DNA of 64,000 bases from Variovorax paradoxus (GTDB lineage Bacteria; Pseudomonadota; Gammaproteobacteria; Burkholderiales; Burkholderiaceae_C), in NCBI RefSeq assembly GCF_030815855.1, contig NZ_JAUSXG010000001.1, positions 5,394,001 through 5,458,000 of the forward strand, in the 5' to 3' direction. This document shows, one piece after another, positions 17,509 through 29,344 of this stretch. The notes below the pieces were generated by a model. That model was not told the origin of the DNA, ran no database searches, and saw nothing but the letters and a program-made list of their open reading frames with translations. The position numbers and the translations under genes were made by a program. Position 1 is the first letter of the stretch, and each line of letters starts with the position of its first letter.

Positions 17509-18243
17509 CTAGGTTCCGGCCAAGGCCACGAGCGCGGCGAGCGCCGCCGTTTCGGCGCGCAGCACGCGCGGCCCGAGCGTGACAGGGGCAAAGCCACAGC
17601 CGATCGCTTCCTGCTCTTCGGCGCCGCTCAAGCCGCCTTCGGGGCCGCTCAGCACCAGCACGCTGCGGTCGGTCGATGCCGACGCGGTGGCGTCGGCAAG
17701 GCGCCGGGTGCCTTCTGCAAGGCTCAGGATGAGGCGCAACGCGTCGTTGCCCGCCGCCGCGTCGCTCCACGCCGAGGGGCTCGAGAAAGACCGCACCGGA
17801 TGAATCACCGGCACGCGATTGCGACCGCATTGCTCGCAGGCCGCAATGGCAATCGCTTCCCAGTGCGCCCTCTTCTTCTCGGCGCGTTCGCCCGAAAGGC
17901 GCAGCACGCCGTGGGCCGTGGCCAGCGGCTGGATGCTCGCGACGCCCAGTTCGGTGGCTTTCTCGACCAGCCAGTCCATGCGTTCGTTGGCGGGCATGCC
18001 GACCGCGAGATGCACGGCACGGATGGCCTCGCGTTCTGCCGGCGCATGGGCGCCGATGGCGACCGAAACCTCGCTGCGCCCCATGCGCTCGACCGTGGCC
18101 GCATATTCGCCGCCTGAACCGTCGAACAGCGTGAGTGCGTCGCCGGGCTGCATCCGCAGCACTTGCACATGGCGCGCCGCCCCCGGGGGCAATGCCAGCG
18201 TGGCGCCGGCGGCAAGCGGCACCGAGCAATGAAAGCGCGGCAT
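17509..18243 (-). CDS. rsmE: 16S rRNA (uracil-1498-N3)-methyltransferase RsmE
   Basis: 244 residues, as in the family. An N-terminal PUA-like part (about 1-70) recognises the RNA. The C-terminal SPOUT/trefoil-knot domain has the SAM motifs LSGPEGGLS and LGPRVLRAETAALAAL. It methylates U1498 of 16S rRNA in the assembled 30S subunit. It begins at the base after the stop of the amgK gene, so the two are probably co-transcribed. Confidence 0.95.
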   Translation of the reverse strand: MPRFHCSVPLAAGATLALPPGAARHVQVLRMQPGDALTLFDGSGGEYAATVERMGRSEVSVAIGAHAPAEREAIRAVHLAVGMPANERMDWLVEKATELGVASIQPLATAHGVLRLSGERAEKKRAHWEAIAIAACEQCGRNRVPVIHPVRSFSSPSAWSDAAAGNDALRLILSLAEGTRRLADATASASTDRSVLVLSGPEGGLSGAEEQEAIGCGFAPVTLGPRVLRAETAALAALVALAGT

Positions 18244-19419
18244 CTAGACCCTGCCGTAGGCGAAACCGGTGAGCGCCGAAGTGCCCTCGACCTCGTCGAT
18301 CACGCGCAGCAGCGGCGTCAGTTCCATGTAGCGGCTGGCCGTGGAGCGGATGTAGGCGATGAAACGCGGCGCATCGGCCAGGTAGCGCGGCTTGCCGTCG
18401 CGCAGCGTGAGGCGGGCGAAGATGCCGGCCACCTTGAGATGGCGCTGCAGCCCCATCCATTCGACCGAGCGATAGAAGGCGCCGAAATCCGCATCGACCG
18501 GCAACTCGGCCCTGCGGGCGGCTTCCCAGTAGCGGATCGTGATGTCGAGCACGAACTCTTCGTCCCAGCTCAGGAAGGCGTCGCGCATCAGGCTGGCGAT
18601 GTCGTAGGTGACCGGGCCATAGACCGCATCCTGGAAGTCGAGCACGCCGAGGCTCGTCGAGCCGCCGCCGGGCCGCCCCAAGGCGGCGAGCGCCCCCTCG
18701 GGGGGCAGCGAGGACACGTCAGTGCCGAGCGTGGGGGCCACATTGACCATCAGGTTGCGCGGCATGAAGTCGCGATGCACGTACACGCTGGGCGAGGCCA
18801 GGTTGCTCTCGACGATGAGCTTGAAACTGCGCTCCAGCCGTTCCTTGAGCTTGCCCTCGACGGCGATGCCGCGGTGGCGCCCGATGTACCACTCGGGGAA
18901 CAGCGCCAGTTCGCGTTCGAGCAGCGCCCGGTCATAGGGCGGCAGCACGCCCGGCTTGGACGCCAGCTGCCAGCGGATCAGCGCGTCGATCGCCTGGTCG
19001 TAGAGCGGACGGCTCGCATCGGGCTGGGCCGGGTCGATCACGTCGAGCATGGTCCGGTGGCCCAGGTCGTCGAGCAGCAGAAAGCCGTTGGGCCGGTCCC
19101 ATTCGAGCACCCGCGGCGCGGTCACGCCGGCCTCGGCCATCAAGCGGGCGACTTGCACGAAGGGCTCGCTGTTCTCCTTGTCCGGCGGCGCATCCATCAC
19201 GATGCGGGTGCCGGTGGCGGCCTCCGCCGTGTCGACGCGGAAGTAGCGGCGAAAGCTCGCATCGGCCGACGCGAGCCGCACGGTGCCGGGCAGCAGGCGG
19301 TGCGCGGCGGCGATGCCGGCCAGCCAGCCTTCGAACACCGCGGCGCGCTGCGGATCGGCCCAGGCGATGGGGTTGGCAGGGGGGGCGGGCTCGATGGCCG
19401 GGGGCGGGGGTGCTGTCAT
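18244..19419 (-). CDS. amgK: AmgK-type N-acetylmuramate/N-acetylglucosamine kinase with in-frame REP insertion
   Basis: 391 residues, aminoglycoside-phosphotransferase fold. The catalytic loop is VYVHRDFMPRN (HRD at 215-217) and the metal-binding aspartate is in LDFQDAVYG (about 260-268). It lies divergently from lptD, as amgK does in pseudomonads, which supports a role in the cell-wall recycling shortcut that makes MurNAc-1-P for MurU. Residues about 228-254, between the catalytic loop and DFQD, are Pro/Gly/Ala-rich and encoded by a REP-like double palindrome (about 18658-18738), an insertion the fold does not need. The frame stays open. Activity could be reduced or unchanged; this cannot be judged here. 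Confidence 0.85.
   Translation of the reverse strand: MTAPPPPAIEPAPPANPIAWADPQRAAVFEGWLAGIAAAHRLLPGTVRLASADASFRRYFRVDTAEAATGTRIVMDAPPDKENSEPFVQVARLMAEAGVTAPRVLEWDRPNGFLLLDDLGHRTMLDVIDPAQPDASRPLYDQAIDALIRWQLASKPGVLPPYDRALLERELALFPEWYIGRHRGIAVEGKLKERLERSFKLIVESNLASPSVYVHRDFMPRNLMVNVAPTLGTDVSSLPPEGALAALGRPGGGSTSLGVLDFQDAVYGPVTYDIASLMRDAFLSWDEEFVLDITIRYWEAARRAELPVDADFGAFYRSVEWMGLQRHLKVAGIFARLTLRDGKPRYLADAPRFIAYIRSTASRYMELTPLLRVIDEVEGTSALTGFAYGRV
18672..18738. repeat. REP-like double palindrome inside amgK
   Basis: Two neighbouring hairpins are seen: GCCGCC-CCAA-GGCGGC (18672-18687) and GCCCCC-TC-GGGGGGC (18692-18706), followed by a tail ending in GTGGGGGCC near 18738. The form is that of intergenic repeat elements common in Comamonadaceae (recalled, not searched). 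Here it is read through in frame. Confidence 0.7.
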
Positions 19420-19428
19420 GGATAATCG

Positions 19429-19434
19429 ATTCTA
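19429..19434 (-). promoter_or_regulatory. Candidate -10 box of amgK
   Basis: On the minus strand TAGAAT ends 9 bases before the amgK ATG, so the transcript would have almost no leader. The spacing is like that of kdsD. This is inference only. Confidence 0.35.
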
Positions 19435-19653
19435 CAAATCCGCCTGGCGCGGCAACTCCTGCGGTCCTTCCTGGTCGGACTGGGTTGCCGCCGGCTCCTG
19501 CAACCTGCCGGCCTGCCGCGCCGTCCTCCCGACGATCCTTCGTTCCTGACCGATGCCTACGATCCAAAGCTCCCACGTTTGGCACCTTGTGCACTCGCAG
19601 CCCTCCTCGGAGAGACTGCGGTCTCTCTCCGGAACGACGCGGCGGGAGGCTTG

Positions 19654-22233
19654 ATGAGCCGACGTGCTGCCTTGCGGCGTTCCGGCCCGCCACTGCCATT
19701 GGCGTTGTTGTCCATTGCGCTGCTGCATGCGCACGGCGCGTCCGCGCAGCCGGCGGAAGGCCTCGACGGCCCGCTCACGCTCAAGCGCACGCCGCAACTG
19801 ACCGAAACCCTGCCGCCCGCCGAGCGCGGCCAGCTGCCGAGCCTCATCACCGGTGACCGCCTGTCGGGCCGCCAGGATCTCGAAACCGTGGTCGAAGGCA
19901 ATGCCACGCTGCGGCGCGGCGAAGTCGCCATCACGGCCGACCGGCTCGAGTACTACCAGCCCGACGACCGTGCCAAGGCGCGCGGCAATGTGCGCGTCAA
20001 CCAGGCGGGCAATGTGTACGAAGGGCCCGAGCTCGAACTCAAGCTCGAGACCTTCGAAGGCTTCTTCAACAACGTGCACTACAGCTTTCTCGCCACCGGC
20101 GGGCACGGCGAGGCGCAACGCATCGATTTCGTCGACAGCAACGTGTCGGTGGCCCGCCGCGCCACCTACACCACCTGCCGCCGCGAAGACTACCCGGGCT
20201 GGATGCCGGCCTGGCTGTTGACCGCGGCGACCATGACCACCGACACCGAGGAGAACATCGGCGTGGCCACGGACGCGCGGCTGAGCTTCATGGGCATCAG
20301 CACGCCACCGTTTCCGAGCGTGAGCTTTCCGTTGTCGAGCGAACGCAAGAGCGGCCTGCTGCCGCCGACGGTCGGCATCGACAACACCAACGGCATCGAG
20401 ATCTCGCAGCCGTACTACTGGAACCTCGCACCCAACCGCGATGCCACGTTCACGCCGACGCTGATGAGCAAGCGGGGGCTCAACCTGGGCTCGGAATTCC
20501 GCTACCTCGAGAAGGAATACAAAGGCACGATCCGCCTGGACCTGATGGGCAGCGACCGGCTCGTGGGCCAGCGCTACAACGAGCTGCGCGCCAGCCAGCT
20601 CCAGCAGCTGGCCAACGGAGAGATCCAGGCCAAGGACCTGACCGCGGCGCCGGGCAGCAGCAAGCGCTGGGGGATCTGGGGCACGCATCACCAGGAATTC
20701 AATGCCAAGGCCCTGGGCCTGGATTCGCTGTCGGCCAACATCAACATCAACCGCGTCAGCGACGACGACTACTGGCGCGACTTCACCCGCACGCCGACGA
20801 TTTCGCAGCGCCAGCTCCCCAACGAGGCGATGCTCAATTGGGGCAAGGGCGACTGGAGCGGCATTCTGCGCACCACGCGCTACCAGACGCTGCAATACAA
20901 CCTGTCGCCGATCGTGCCGTCGTACGACCGCATGCCGCAGATCACGGCCAACTATGCCAAGTACGACTGGCACGGCTTCGACGTGGGGCTGAACCTCGAT
21001 TACACGCGCTTCCGGGTCAACAGCATCCTGAGCGGGCAGCCGGGGTTCGACATCAACCAGCAGTCGCAGCCCGACGGGGACCGCGCCTTTGCGCAGGCAA
21101 CGATCAGCCGCCCGTTCATCACGCCGAGCTCGTTCGTCATTCCGAAGCTGCAGCTGCACGCGACGTCGTACAACTACTACCTGCCGCAGGCGGACATTCC
21201 GAAACTCACCGTCAACGGCATCACGTATGTCAACGGCGTGCCCTACAACCCGAGTTCGCTGTATTTCTTCCCGACGTCGAGCAGCCGGACGGTGCCGACC
21301 TTCAGCCTCGACAGCGGCCTGATCTTCGAGCGCGACGCGAACTACTTCGGCCGTGCTTTCCGCCAGACGCTGGAGCCGCGCGCGTACTACGTCTACACGC
21401 CGTACCGCAACCAGAGCATGCTGCCGAACTACGATTCGGCGGCCAACGATTTCAGTTTTGCGACCATCTATACCGAGAACGCGTTCTCGGGCAACGACCG
21501 CATTTCAGACACCAACACGCTCACGCTCGGCGTGACCTCTCGCCTGATCGACCCCGCGACCGGTGTCGAGGCGGCGCGTTTCGGCATTGCGCAGCGGCTG
21601 CGCTTCAGCGACCAGAAGGTCACGCTACCGGGCGGCGTTCCGGTGACCGACCGTGCGAGCGACCTGCTCGTCGGCGCCCAGATCAACTGGACGCCCAAGT
21701 GGAGCCTGGACACCGTCGTCCAATACAACCCCGACACGCAAAGATCCACGCGCTCGGCCATCAGCGCGCGCTACAACCCCGAGCCGTACCACAACCTCAG
21801 CGCCGCCTTCCGCTACCAGGCGCCGAGCACCCCCACGGCCACCGACGGCAACAAGTCGTTCGACGTGGGCTGGCAGTGGCCGCTCAACGACCTGTGGGGC
21901 GACAAGGGCAAGAACCTCGGCCCCGGCAAGGGCCAGGGCGGCGGGCGCTGGTATGCGGTGGGCCGGCTCAACTACAGCCTGCAGGACAAGAAACTCACGG
22001 ACGGCGTGCTCGGCTTCGAATACGACGGCTGCTGCTGGATCGGACGCGTGGTGCTGCAGCGAGTCACGACCGGCCAGGTGACGGCCAACACCCGAATCAT
22101 GTTCCAGCTTGAATTCGTCGGATTTTCCAGCATCGGATCGAGTCCCATGCAGGCCCTGCGGCAAAACATCCAGCGCTATCAGCCCCTTCGCGAGCCGACC
22201 GAGGCACCAAGCCGCTTCACCAATTACGACTGA
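19654..22233 (+). CDS. lptD: LPS-assembly protein LptD
   Basis: 859 residues. A signal peptide (about 1-32) is followed by an N-terminal OstA/LptA-like periplasmic domain (about 60-185) and the large beta-barrel domain. With LptE it inserts LPS into the outer leaflet of the outer membrane. Only three cysteines are visible (175, 793, 794). They match E. coli Cys173, Cys724 and Cys725, while a partner for the N-terminal Cys31 is missing, so only one of the two interdomain disulfides can form. The ATG at 19654 has GGGAGG upstream and begins the signal peptide. It is the first gene of lptD-surA-rsmA. Confidence 0.95.
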   Translation: MSRRAALRRSGPPLPLALLSIALLHAHGASAQPAEGLDGPLTLKRTPQLTETLPPAERGQLPSLITGDRLSGRQDLETVVEGNATLRRGEVAITADRLEYYQPDDRAKARGNVRVNQAGNVYEGPELELKLETFEGFFNNVHYSFLATGGHGEAQRIDFVDSNVSVARRATYTTCRREDYPGWMPAWLLTAATMTTDTEENIGVATDARLSFMGISTPPFPSVSFPLSSERKSGLLPPTVGIDNTNGIEISQPYYWNLAPNRDATFTPTLMSKRGLNLGSEFRYLEKEYKGTIRLDLMGSDRLVGQRYNELRASQLQQLANGEIQAKDLTAAPGSSKRWGIWGTHHQEFNAKALGLDSLSANININRVSDDDYWRDFTRTPTISQRQLPNEAMLNWGKGDWSGILRTTRYQTLQYNLSPIVPSYDRMPQITANYAKYDWHGFDVGLNLDYTRFRVNSILSGQPGFDINQQSQPDGDRAFAQATISRPFITPSSFVIPKLQLHATSYNYYLPQADIPKLTVNGITYVNGVPYNPSSLYFFPTSSSRTVPTFSLDSGLIFERDANYFGRAFRQTLEPRAYYVYTPYRNQSMLPNYDSAANDFSFATIYTENAFSGNDRISDTNTLTLGVTSRLIDPATGVEAARFGIAQRLRFSDQKVTLPGGVPVTDRASDLLVGAQINWTPKWSLDTVVQYNPDTQRSTRSAISARYNPEPYHNLSAAFRYQAPSTPTATDGNKSFDVGWQWPLNDLWGDKGKNLGPGKGQGGGRWYAVGRLNYSLQDKKLTDGVLGFEYDGCCWIGRVVLQRVTTGQVTANTRIMFQLEFVGFSSIGSSPMQALRQNIQRYQPLREPTEAPSRFTNYD

Positions 22234-22250
22234 GACGATTGAGCAACGAC

Positions 22251-23663
22251 ATGAAACACATCCGTTCCATCCTTACCTTGAGCTGCCTGGCGGCGCTGGC
22301 CGCAACGTCGGGCGCCCAGGGCTTGCGTCCCAGCGGCGGCGGCGGCATCACGGACATCATGCGCGCCGGCCCGCGCCTGGCGCCTCCGGTGCCACGCACC
22401 GCGCCTGCCGCCACCGCGGCGCCGGTGCAGCGCTCGGCCGAGTACATCGTTGCGCTGGTCAACTCCGAACCCATCACCAACACCGAGGTGCAGACGCGCG
22501 TCACGCGCCTCGTCAAGGAAAACCCCGAAGCCGAGCGCGTGCCCCGCGCCGAACTCACGCGCCTGGTGCTCGAGCGCCTGATCTCGGAACGCGCGCAGCT
22601 TCAGGTGGCGAAGGAAAACGGCATCAAGGTGGACGACGTCGCCATCGACCAGGCCGAACAGAACGTTGCGCGCCAGAACCAGCTCAGCGTCGAAGAGCTG
22701 CGCCGGCGCGTGGCCGCCGAGGGCATCGCGCCGCGCGAATTCCGCAACGACCTGCGCGACCAGCTGCTGCTCACGCGCCTGCGCGACCGCGAAGTCGAAT
22801 CGAAGGTCAAGGTCAGCGACTCCGAAGCCGACGAATACCTGCGCGACCAGCGGAATGCGCCCACCAAGGACGCGGCGCTGCAGAACATCAATCTCGCGCA
22901 TTTGCTGGTCGCCGTGCCCGAGAACGCAACCGACGCGCAAGTGGCCACCTTGCAGCAGCGCGCGCAGAGCCTCGCGCAACGCGCGCGCTCCGGTGAAGAC
23001 TTCGCCAAGCTGGTGCAGCAGAACTCCGATTCGCCGGACCGCGCCAATGGCGGCGCAGTCGGCATGCGCACTGCCGATCGCTATCCCTCGCTGTTTGTCG
23101 AAGCCACGCAATCCACGCCCGTCAACGGCATTGCGGGGCCCATTCGCTCCGGCGCGGGCTTCCACGTGCTCAAGGTTCTGGCGAAGGCCCAGCTCGGCGC
23201 TGCGGACGCCACCGTCACCCAGACGCAGGTGCGCCACATCCTGCTGCTCAATGACCCGAAGCGCACCACGGCGCAAGCGGTGGCGCAACTCGCGGAATTC
23301 AAGCGCCGCCTGCAAGCCAACTCGGCGGATTTTGCCGGCCTCGCGCGCGACAACTCGCAGGATGCGAGCGCCAAGGAAGGCGGCGATCTCGGCTGGTCGC
23401 GTCCGGGCCAGTTCGTGCCCGAATTCGAAGAGGCCATGGACCGGCTCGCACCGGGCCAGATCAGCGATCCCGTCGTGTCGCGCTTCGGCGTGCACCTGAT
23501 TCAGGTGGTCGGCCGGCGTGAATCCAAGCTCACTCAGACCGAGCAGCGCGAAGCCGCGCGCGCCGTGCTGCGCGAGCAGCGGGTCGAGGAAGCCTTCACC
23601 ACCTGGGTGCAGGAAGTGCGCGCGCGCGCCTACGTCGAATACCGCGAGCCGCCCCAGTCCTGA
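22251..23663 (+). CDS. surA: Periplasmic chaperone and peptidyl-prolyl isomerase SurA
   Basis: 470 residues. A signal peptide (about 1-25) is followed by an N-terminal chaperone domain (about 65-210) and two parvulin domains: LAHLLVAVP starts the first and RHILLLNDP the second, each with the FAKL/FAGLA and [24 protein letters not shown] family segments. It escorts unfolded outer-membrane proteins, including LptD, to the Bam complex. The ATG at 22251 was preferred over a TTG 12 bases earlier. It lies 17 bp after lptD, and its stop overlaps the rsmA start. Confidence 0.95.
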   Translation: MKHIRSILTLSCLAALAATSGAQGLRPSGGGGITDIMRAGPRLAPPVPRTAPAATAAPVQRSAEYIVALVNSEPITNTEVQTRVTRLVKENPEAERVPRAELTRLVLERLISERAQLQVAKENGIKVDDVAIDQAEQNVARQNQLSVEELRRRVAAEGIAPREFRNDLRDQLLLTRLRDREVESKVKVSDSEADEYLRDQRNAPTKDAALQNINLAHLLVAVPENATDAQVATLQQRAQSLAQRARSGEDFAKLVQQNSDSPDRANGGAVGMRTADRYPSLFVEATQSTPVNGIAGPIRSGAGFHVLKVLAKAQLGAADATVTQTQVRHILLLNDPKRTTAQAVAQLAEFKRRLQANSADFAGLARDNSQDASAKEGGDLGWSRPGQFVPEFEEAMDRLAPGQISDPVVSRFGVHLIQVVGRRESKLTQTEQREAARAVLREQRVEEAFTTWVQEVRARAYVEYREPPQS

Positions 23664-24433
23664 TGGCACATATCGCCAGGAAGCGGTTCGGGCAGCACTT
23701 TCTGTCCGACGGGGGAATCATCGACGCGATCGTGCAAGAGATCGCGCCGCAGCCCGGCGATGCCATGGTCGAAATCGGGCCAGGGCTGGCGGCGCTCACG
23801 CAGCCGCTGGTGGAGCGGCTCGGCCGCCTGACGGTGGTCGAGCTCGACCGCGACCTGGCCAAGCGGCTGCGCGATCATCCGCAGCTCGACGTCATCGAAT
23901 CCGATGTGCTCAAGGTCGATTTCGCCGAACTGGCCGCCAGGTTTCCGACGCCGCTGCGCGTGGTCGGCAACCTGCCCTACAACATCTCGACGCCCATCCT
24001 GTTCCATCTGCTGGGCTTCGCCCACCTGATCGCCGACCAGCACTTCATGCTGCAGAAGGAAGTGATCGACCGCATGGTCGCCAAGCCCGCCACCTCCGAC
24101 TACAGCCGCCTGAGCGTGATGCTGCAGTGGCGCTATGAGATGGAAAACGTGCTGTTCGTGCCGCCCGAGAGCTTCGACCCGCCCCCGCGTGTCGACAGCG
24201 CCGTGGTGCGGATGGTGCCGCTGGCCCAGCCGCCGGCTGTCGATGCCGCCCGTCTCGGCGAAATCGTGCAGGTCGCCTTCAGCCAGCGCCGCAAGATCAT
24301 GCGGCACACGTTGGGCAAATGGCTGAATGAGCACGGCTTCACGGGCGAATTCGACGCCCAGCGCCGCGCCGAAGAAGTGCCCGTGGCCGAATACGTGGCG
24401 CTGGCCCAGGCCGTTCCCCCCGAGCCCAAATAA
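23663..24433 (+). CDS. rsmA: 16S rRNA (adenine-1518/1519-N6,N6)-dimethyltransferase RsmA (KsgA)
   Basis: 256 residues. It dimethylates two adjacent adenines in helix 45 of 16S rRNA. It begins with the family's RKRFGQHFL motif, then the SAM-binding [18 protein letters not shown], and the catalytic NLPYNIS. The C-terminal helical domain carries [12 protein letters not shown]. It follows surA directly, without the pdxA that sits between them in E. coli. An intrinsic terminator follows. Confidence 0.96.
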   Translation: MAHIARKRFGQHFLSDGGIIDAIVQEIAPQPGDAMVEIGPGLAALTQPLVERLGRLTVVELDRDLAKRLRDHPQLDVIESDVLKVDFAELAARFPTPLRVVGNLPYNISTPILFHLLGFAHLIADQHFMLQKEVIDRMVAKPATSDYSRLSVMLQWRYEMENVLFVPPESFDPPPRVDSAVVRMVPLAQPPAVDAARLGEIVQVAFSQRRKIMRHTLGKWLNEHGFTGEFDAQRRAEEVPVAEYVALAQAVPPEPK

Positions 24434-24460
24434 AAAAGCCCGTCGCGAGACGGGCTTTTT
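24433..24460. terminator. Bidirectional terminator after rsmA
   Basis: A perfect 12-bp stem AAAAAGCCCGTC / GACGGGCTTTTT closes a GCGA tetraloop and starts at the rsmA stop codon. Confidence 0.9.
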
Positions 24461-24667
24461 GTTGCGCCTGGGGCGAGCCTTATGCGGCCGCTAGCCAGTA
24501 GCCCGCGTTGAAGGGGCTGCTCATGCGCAATGCAAGGGGCGAAACGTCGACCAGTTTATCGGTCGGCATTTTCTCGCCTTCCGGTTCGGTGCCGGCGACT
24601 GCATTTGCGGTGTTGCGGTTGATTTCGATGCCATCGAGTGCTGCGCCGTTCGGCTGAGCCTCGTTCG

Positions 24668-24700
24668 CCCGTTCTGCTTGGCTGGTGTGTGCAGAACGGG
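24668..24700. other. Perfect 10-bp hairpin directly after the barstar gene
   Basis: CCCGTTCTGC (24668-24677) and GCAGAACGGG (24691-24700) are perfect inverted repeats with a 13-base loop. They touch the barstar stop codon (24701). Neither side has a T-run, so it may be an mRNA 3'-end stabiliser or processing site rather than a classic terminator. The rest of 24461-24667 shows no credible gene. Confidence 0.6.
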
Positions 24701-25183
24701 CTACAGAAAAGAATAGAAGCACCGGAACGGGACTTTCCGATCTCCCCAGTAGTCGGAAGCGTCTCGGAAGATGTCGAGCAGTTGCTCGCGCGCTTCCTTG
24801 TCGAACTTGGCGTTGGCCGGAATCTGCTCGAGCACGATGACAAAGCCGGGCTGCGGGCCCGATTTATGCAGCGGATCGGTCATGCAGTCGTACAGCGCGT
24901 CGAAATTCTTGCCGAAGTGCGCCGGAAAGGTGAATTGCTGCGCGATGAGGTCGAGAACGTCCTGCTTGGTCTGGGCATTGCCCAGGTTGGCGTACAGGAA
25001 GTGCTGGCCCGCGGCGTTGGCGGCTTCCTGCAGGTCGTTCACGCGGAACGCACGAATCGACTGCACGATGTTCGGGCGTACGGCACGAAGGGATAAAGTC
25101 ATCTCCGCTGGTCTTTCCATAGTCATCATCATTTCTTCGGGGCGCTTGGGGGCGCCGCTCAACTCGTTGTCGTCGCTGCTCAT
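24701..25183 (-). CDS. Barstar-family ribonuclease inhibitor
   Basis: 160 residues. The C-terminal 95 residues form the barstar domain, with the family motif HFGKNFDALYDCMTD whose aspartates fill the RNase active site in the known barnase-barstar complex. The N-terminal about 60 residues are charged and probably flexible. No signal peptide is present, so it guards the cytoplasm. Its ATG overlaps the stop of the RNase gene (ATGA), which keeps toxin and inhibitor synthesis coupled. Confidence 0.93.
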   Translation of the reverse strand: MSSDDNELSGAPKRPEEMMMTMERPAEMTLSLRAVRPNIVQSIRAFRVNDLQEAANAAGQHFLYANLGNAQTKQDVLDLIAQQFTFPAHFGKNFDALYDCMTDPLHKSGPQPGFVIVLEQIPANAKFDKEAREQLLDIFRDASDYWGDRKVPFRCFYSFL

Positions 25184-25590
25184 GGTGCGATCCGTCTGAA
25201 ACTTGCGTAATGGTCTGCCGTGTACCAGCAGGCCTCGGGTGTCGTGCGTTGTTCGCCGCCACAGATAATGCGTCGTGCACCGCGGTCGCGCGAGCCGGGC
25301 GTTGCCACCGTGTACTCGCGGTAATGACCGCGCCGCGCTGGCGGCAGAAGACGCTCGCGATTGCCAAATACCGTGCCGTCCTTCTCGTATCGGAAAGGGC
25401 CGCCACTCAAAATGGCTTCGTAGGTTCGCTGGCCCTGTACCGGCAAATCGGACAGTGCAATCGATTCCTGGGCGGACTTTCCGGTGCCGAACCATCCGCG
25501 GGCCTCGGCCCCCGTCGCCAACGCCGCCAGCATCAAGCCGGTGAGCGCAAACTTAGTGACAGAAGACGTGATCGAGGCGTAAGCCGCCAT
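25180..25590 (-). CDS. Secreted guanyl-specific ribonuclease (barnase/RNase Sa type)
   Basis: 136 residues. A signal peptide or N-terminal anchor covers about 1-30 (hydrophobic FALTGLMLAALATGAEA). The mature domain has the microbial RNase series: YEAILSGGPF, FGNRE with Glu79 as base, YREYTV with Arg91, and YTADHYASFRRI with His127 as acid. Cys110 and Cys121 could form a disulfide. The family cleaves RNA after guanosine. It is encoded just before its barstar. The start was chosen at 25590, where the signal begins; a longer upstream frame lacks similarity. Confidence 0.93.
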   Translation of the reverse strand: MAAYASITSSVTKFALTGLMLAALATGAEARGWFGTGKSAQESIALSDLPVQGQRTYEAILSGGPFRYEKDGTVFGNRERLLPPARRGHYREYTVATPGSRDRGARRIICGGEQRTTPEACWYTADHYASFRRIAP

Positions 25591-25772
25591 GGGGCACCAC
25601 AAGAGAAAAGAGCGGGTTCCGAATCGGCGGGAAACCCTGGGGTTAACCCGCAAATTCAAGCCCGCGAGTGTGCACCACGCTGGCGAAAATAGCAAGCGAC
25701 TGCCCAAAGTTTGAGCAGTGCGAGGGGGCGGAGTGTGGCACCCTAAGTGGGTAGCCACTCTCGCCAGGTGGC

Positions 25773-28115
<2,343 letters not shown>

Positions 28116-28285
28116 GGGCCGTTGCTCCTGGTGGCGCTTCTTCTGGGGGCGCCGATTGTAGACCTCGGCCCATGACGCCATAGGCCGCATGGCGAGGCAT
28201 CGGGCACGCCGAATGCACCCCGGGGCTGTCAAGAGGATGTGACAATATGCACCGTTCGGACAAAACCTGAAGACGAGGAGCAACC

Positions 28286-29335
28286 ATGGCCCTGATGGAT
28301 TTCATCAAGAAACAGTTCATTGACATCATCCAGTGGACCGAGTCTGGGGACGGCACGCTGGCCTGGCGCTTCCCGATGGCCGAGATGGAAATCCAGAACG
28401 GCGCCTCGCTCACCGTGCGCGAGTCGCAGGTGGCGGTGTTCGTCAACGAAGGCCAGGTGGCCGACGTGTTCGGCCCCGGCATGTACAAGCTCACGACGCA
28501 GACGCTGCCCGTGCTCACGTACCTGAAGAACTGGGACAAGCTGTTCGAATCCCCGTTCAAGAGCGACGTCTACTTCTTCAGCACGCGCCAGCAGGTCGAT
28601 CAGAAGTGGGGCACGCCGCAGCCCATCACCATTCGCGACAAGGACTTCGGTGCCGTGCGCCTGCGCGCCTTCGGCAACTACAGCTTTCGCATTGGCGATG
28701 CCAAGCTGTTCCACACCGAGATTTCCGGCACGCGCGACATCTACAGCGTGGCCGACCTCGACGGCCAGCTGCGCGGCCTGGTGCTGCAGAACATCAGCAA
28801 CGCGATCGCGTCCAGCGGCGTGCCCTTTCTCGACCTTGCGGCCAACCAGATCCAGTTTGCGCAGGCACTCGCCGCGCAATTGGTGCCCGAGTTCGAGAAG
28901 ATCGGCATCAAGCTCGAGAACATCACGGTCCAGAACGTCTCGCTGCCCGAAGAGCTGCAGAAGATCCTCGACCAGAAGATCGGCATGGGCATGGTCGGCA
29001 ACGACATGGGCAAGTTCATGCAGTACCAGACCGCGCAGGCGATTCCGAAGTTCGCCGAGGGCGCTGCCAACGGCGGCGGCATCGCGGGCGATGCCATGGG
29101 CCTCGGCGCCGGTGTGGCGCTCGGCCAGGTGCTGGCGCAGAACCTCGCGCAGGGCCTGAGCCCGAATGCAGCGGCCCAGGCTGCGGCGACCCAGCAGCAG
29201 CCCGCCGTGGCCGTGGTGAGCCCGAACGACGTCATGACCACGCTCGAGAAACTCGGCGAGCTCAAGACCAAGGGCATCCTCACGCAGGAAGAGTTCGACG
29301 CCAAGAAGGCGGAGCTGCTCAAGAAGCTGGTCTAA
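28286..29335 (+). CDS. SPFH-domain protein (YdjI/virion-core-like) with C-terminal SHOCT motif
   Basis: 349 residues. An SPFH (band 7-like) domain covers about 25-240, with the QVAVFVNEGQVADVFGPGMYKL start typical of the cytosolic YdjI subgroup, which lacks an N-terminal membrane helix. A Gly/Ala/Gln-rich linker (about 255-310) leads to a short C-terminal SHOCT-type motif (KLGELKTKGILTQEEFDAKK). SPFH proteins form rings or scaffolds at membranes, and SHOCT is an oligomerisation or membrane-recruitment tag. It is the first gene of a five-gene run, 9 bp ahead of the DUF4178 gene. The start follows GACGAGGAG. The function is inferred as membrane scaffold. Confidence 0.88.
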   Translation: MALMDFIKKQFIDIIQWTESGDGTLAWRFPMAEMEIQNGASLTVRESQVAVFVNEGQVADVFGPGMYKLTTQTLPVLTYLKNWDKLFESPFKSDVYFFSTRQQVDQKWGTPQPITIRDKDFGAVRLRAFGNYSFRIGDAKLFHTEISGTRDIYSVADLDGQLRGLVLQNISNAIASSGVPFLDLAANQIQFAQALAAQLVPEFEKIGIKLENITVQNVSLPEELQKILDQKIGMGMVGNDMGKFMQYQTAQAIPKFAEGAANGGGIAGDAMGLGAGVALGQVLAQNLAQGLSPNAAAQAAATQQQPAVAVVSPNDVMTTLEKLGELKTKGILTQEEFDAKKAELLKKLV

Positions 29336-29344
29336 GCACCGGCG

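Noticed and set aside
22234..22250. pdxA expected between surA and rsmA
   Set aside because: surA and rsmA overlap by one base and no pdxA-like gene is in the operon.
24480..24722. Possible 80-residue minus-strand gene overlapping the end of the barstar gene
   Set aside because: It begins with GTG inside barstar, has no ribosome site or motif and runs over the hairpin; more likely noncoding.
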